Assembly (NCBI GenBank): GCA_964633205.1 | Contig: CAZWFN010000235.1 | Location: 1 to 6,625, forward strand | Direction of reading: 5' to 3' | DNA length: 6,625 bases | From: CAYVQE01 sp964633205 | GTDB taxonomy: Bacteria > Myxococcota > B64-G9 | In this document: positions 6,581-6,625 of the stretch, piece by piece | Layout: each line of letters opens with the position of its first letter | Numbering within the stretch: position 1 is the first letter of the stretch | Program-made: the position numbers and the translations under genes | The notes under the pieces: generated by a model | Databases searched by the model: none | The model's input: only the letters and a program-made list of their open reading frames with translations | What the model was told of the DNA's origin: nothing

Positions 6581-6601
6581 GCGCTGTCAGCAAAACAGCG
6601 C
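6581..6601. other. Perfect 7-bp inverted repeat upstream of the TPR gene
   Basis: GCGCTGT (6581-6587) and ACAGCGC (6595-6601) are exact inverted copies around a 7-base spacer, about 60 bp before the TPR ATG and upstream of its possible promoter. There is no T-tract on either side, so an intrinsic terminator is unlikely. An operator or a chance dyad is possible. Confidence 0.35.
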
Positions 6602-6625
6602 TACGTCTAGCTGCCGTGCCAGGAG

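Overview
The window is GC-rich bacterial chromosome with three protein genes, all on the minus strand. Reading in the direction of transcription they are a TPR-repeat protein (6519 to 5683), smc (5495 to 1884) and ftsY (1876 to 115). The SMC N-terminal head closely resembles my recollection of deltaproteobacterial / Myxococcota SMCs (the GPNGCGKSN, AMEDVIFAGSES and MGTGVGTRAYSII stretches). The proline/glutamate-rich FtsY extension also suits that group. I therefore infer a Myxococcota-like organism, probably a draft or metagenome assembly because a 100-base N spacer sits inside a tandem repeat. The taxonomy is inference, not proof.

Layout from the right end: 6520-6625 is a short non-coding upstream region with a possible promoter whose -10 lies almost against the TPR start codon, plus a perfect 7-bp dyad. 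The TPR gene (278 aa, cytoplasmic, about six to seven repeats) ends in a GC hairpin with a U-tract (5620-5654). Directly after it is a candidate promoter for smc (5588-5616: TTTACA, 17 bp, extended TGC TAACTT). An AT-rich leader of about 85 nt follows. It holds a possible 20-codon leader ORF (5554-5492) whose TGA overlaps the GTG start of smc. smc encodes a full-length 1203-aa condensin ATPase. Seven bases after its stop, ftsY begins, with its Shine-Dalgarno spanning the smc stop codon. smc and ftsY are thus almost certainly one transcription unit with coupled translation.

ftsY is the unusual gene. The C-terminal NG GTPase domain (about 115-960) is ordinary. Upstream the same frame runs through a long Pro/Glu/Ala repeat region, the N gap, a 16-residue glutamate run and an N-terminal transmembrane helix before its ATG at 1876. 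The gap falls inside 18-bp tandem repeats encoding APPEPE. Its 100 N placeholder shifts the apparent frame by one base, so automatic annotation will tend to split or truncate the gene at an internal GTG (960).

Functionally, SMC compacts and segregates the chromosome, FtsY is the SRP receptor for membrane-protein targeting, and the TPR protein is of unknown role. I see no defence island, mobile element, CRISPR array or RNA gene. The noteworthy points are the membrane-anchored, repeat-bearing FtsY, the candidate smc leader ORF, and the possibly near-leaderless TPR mRNA.
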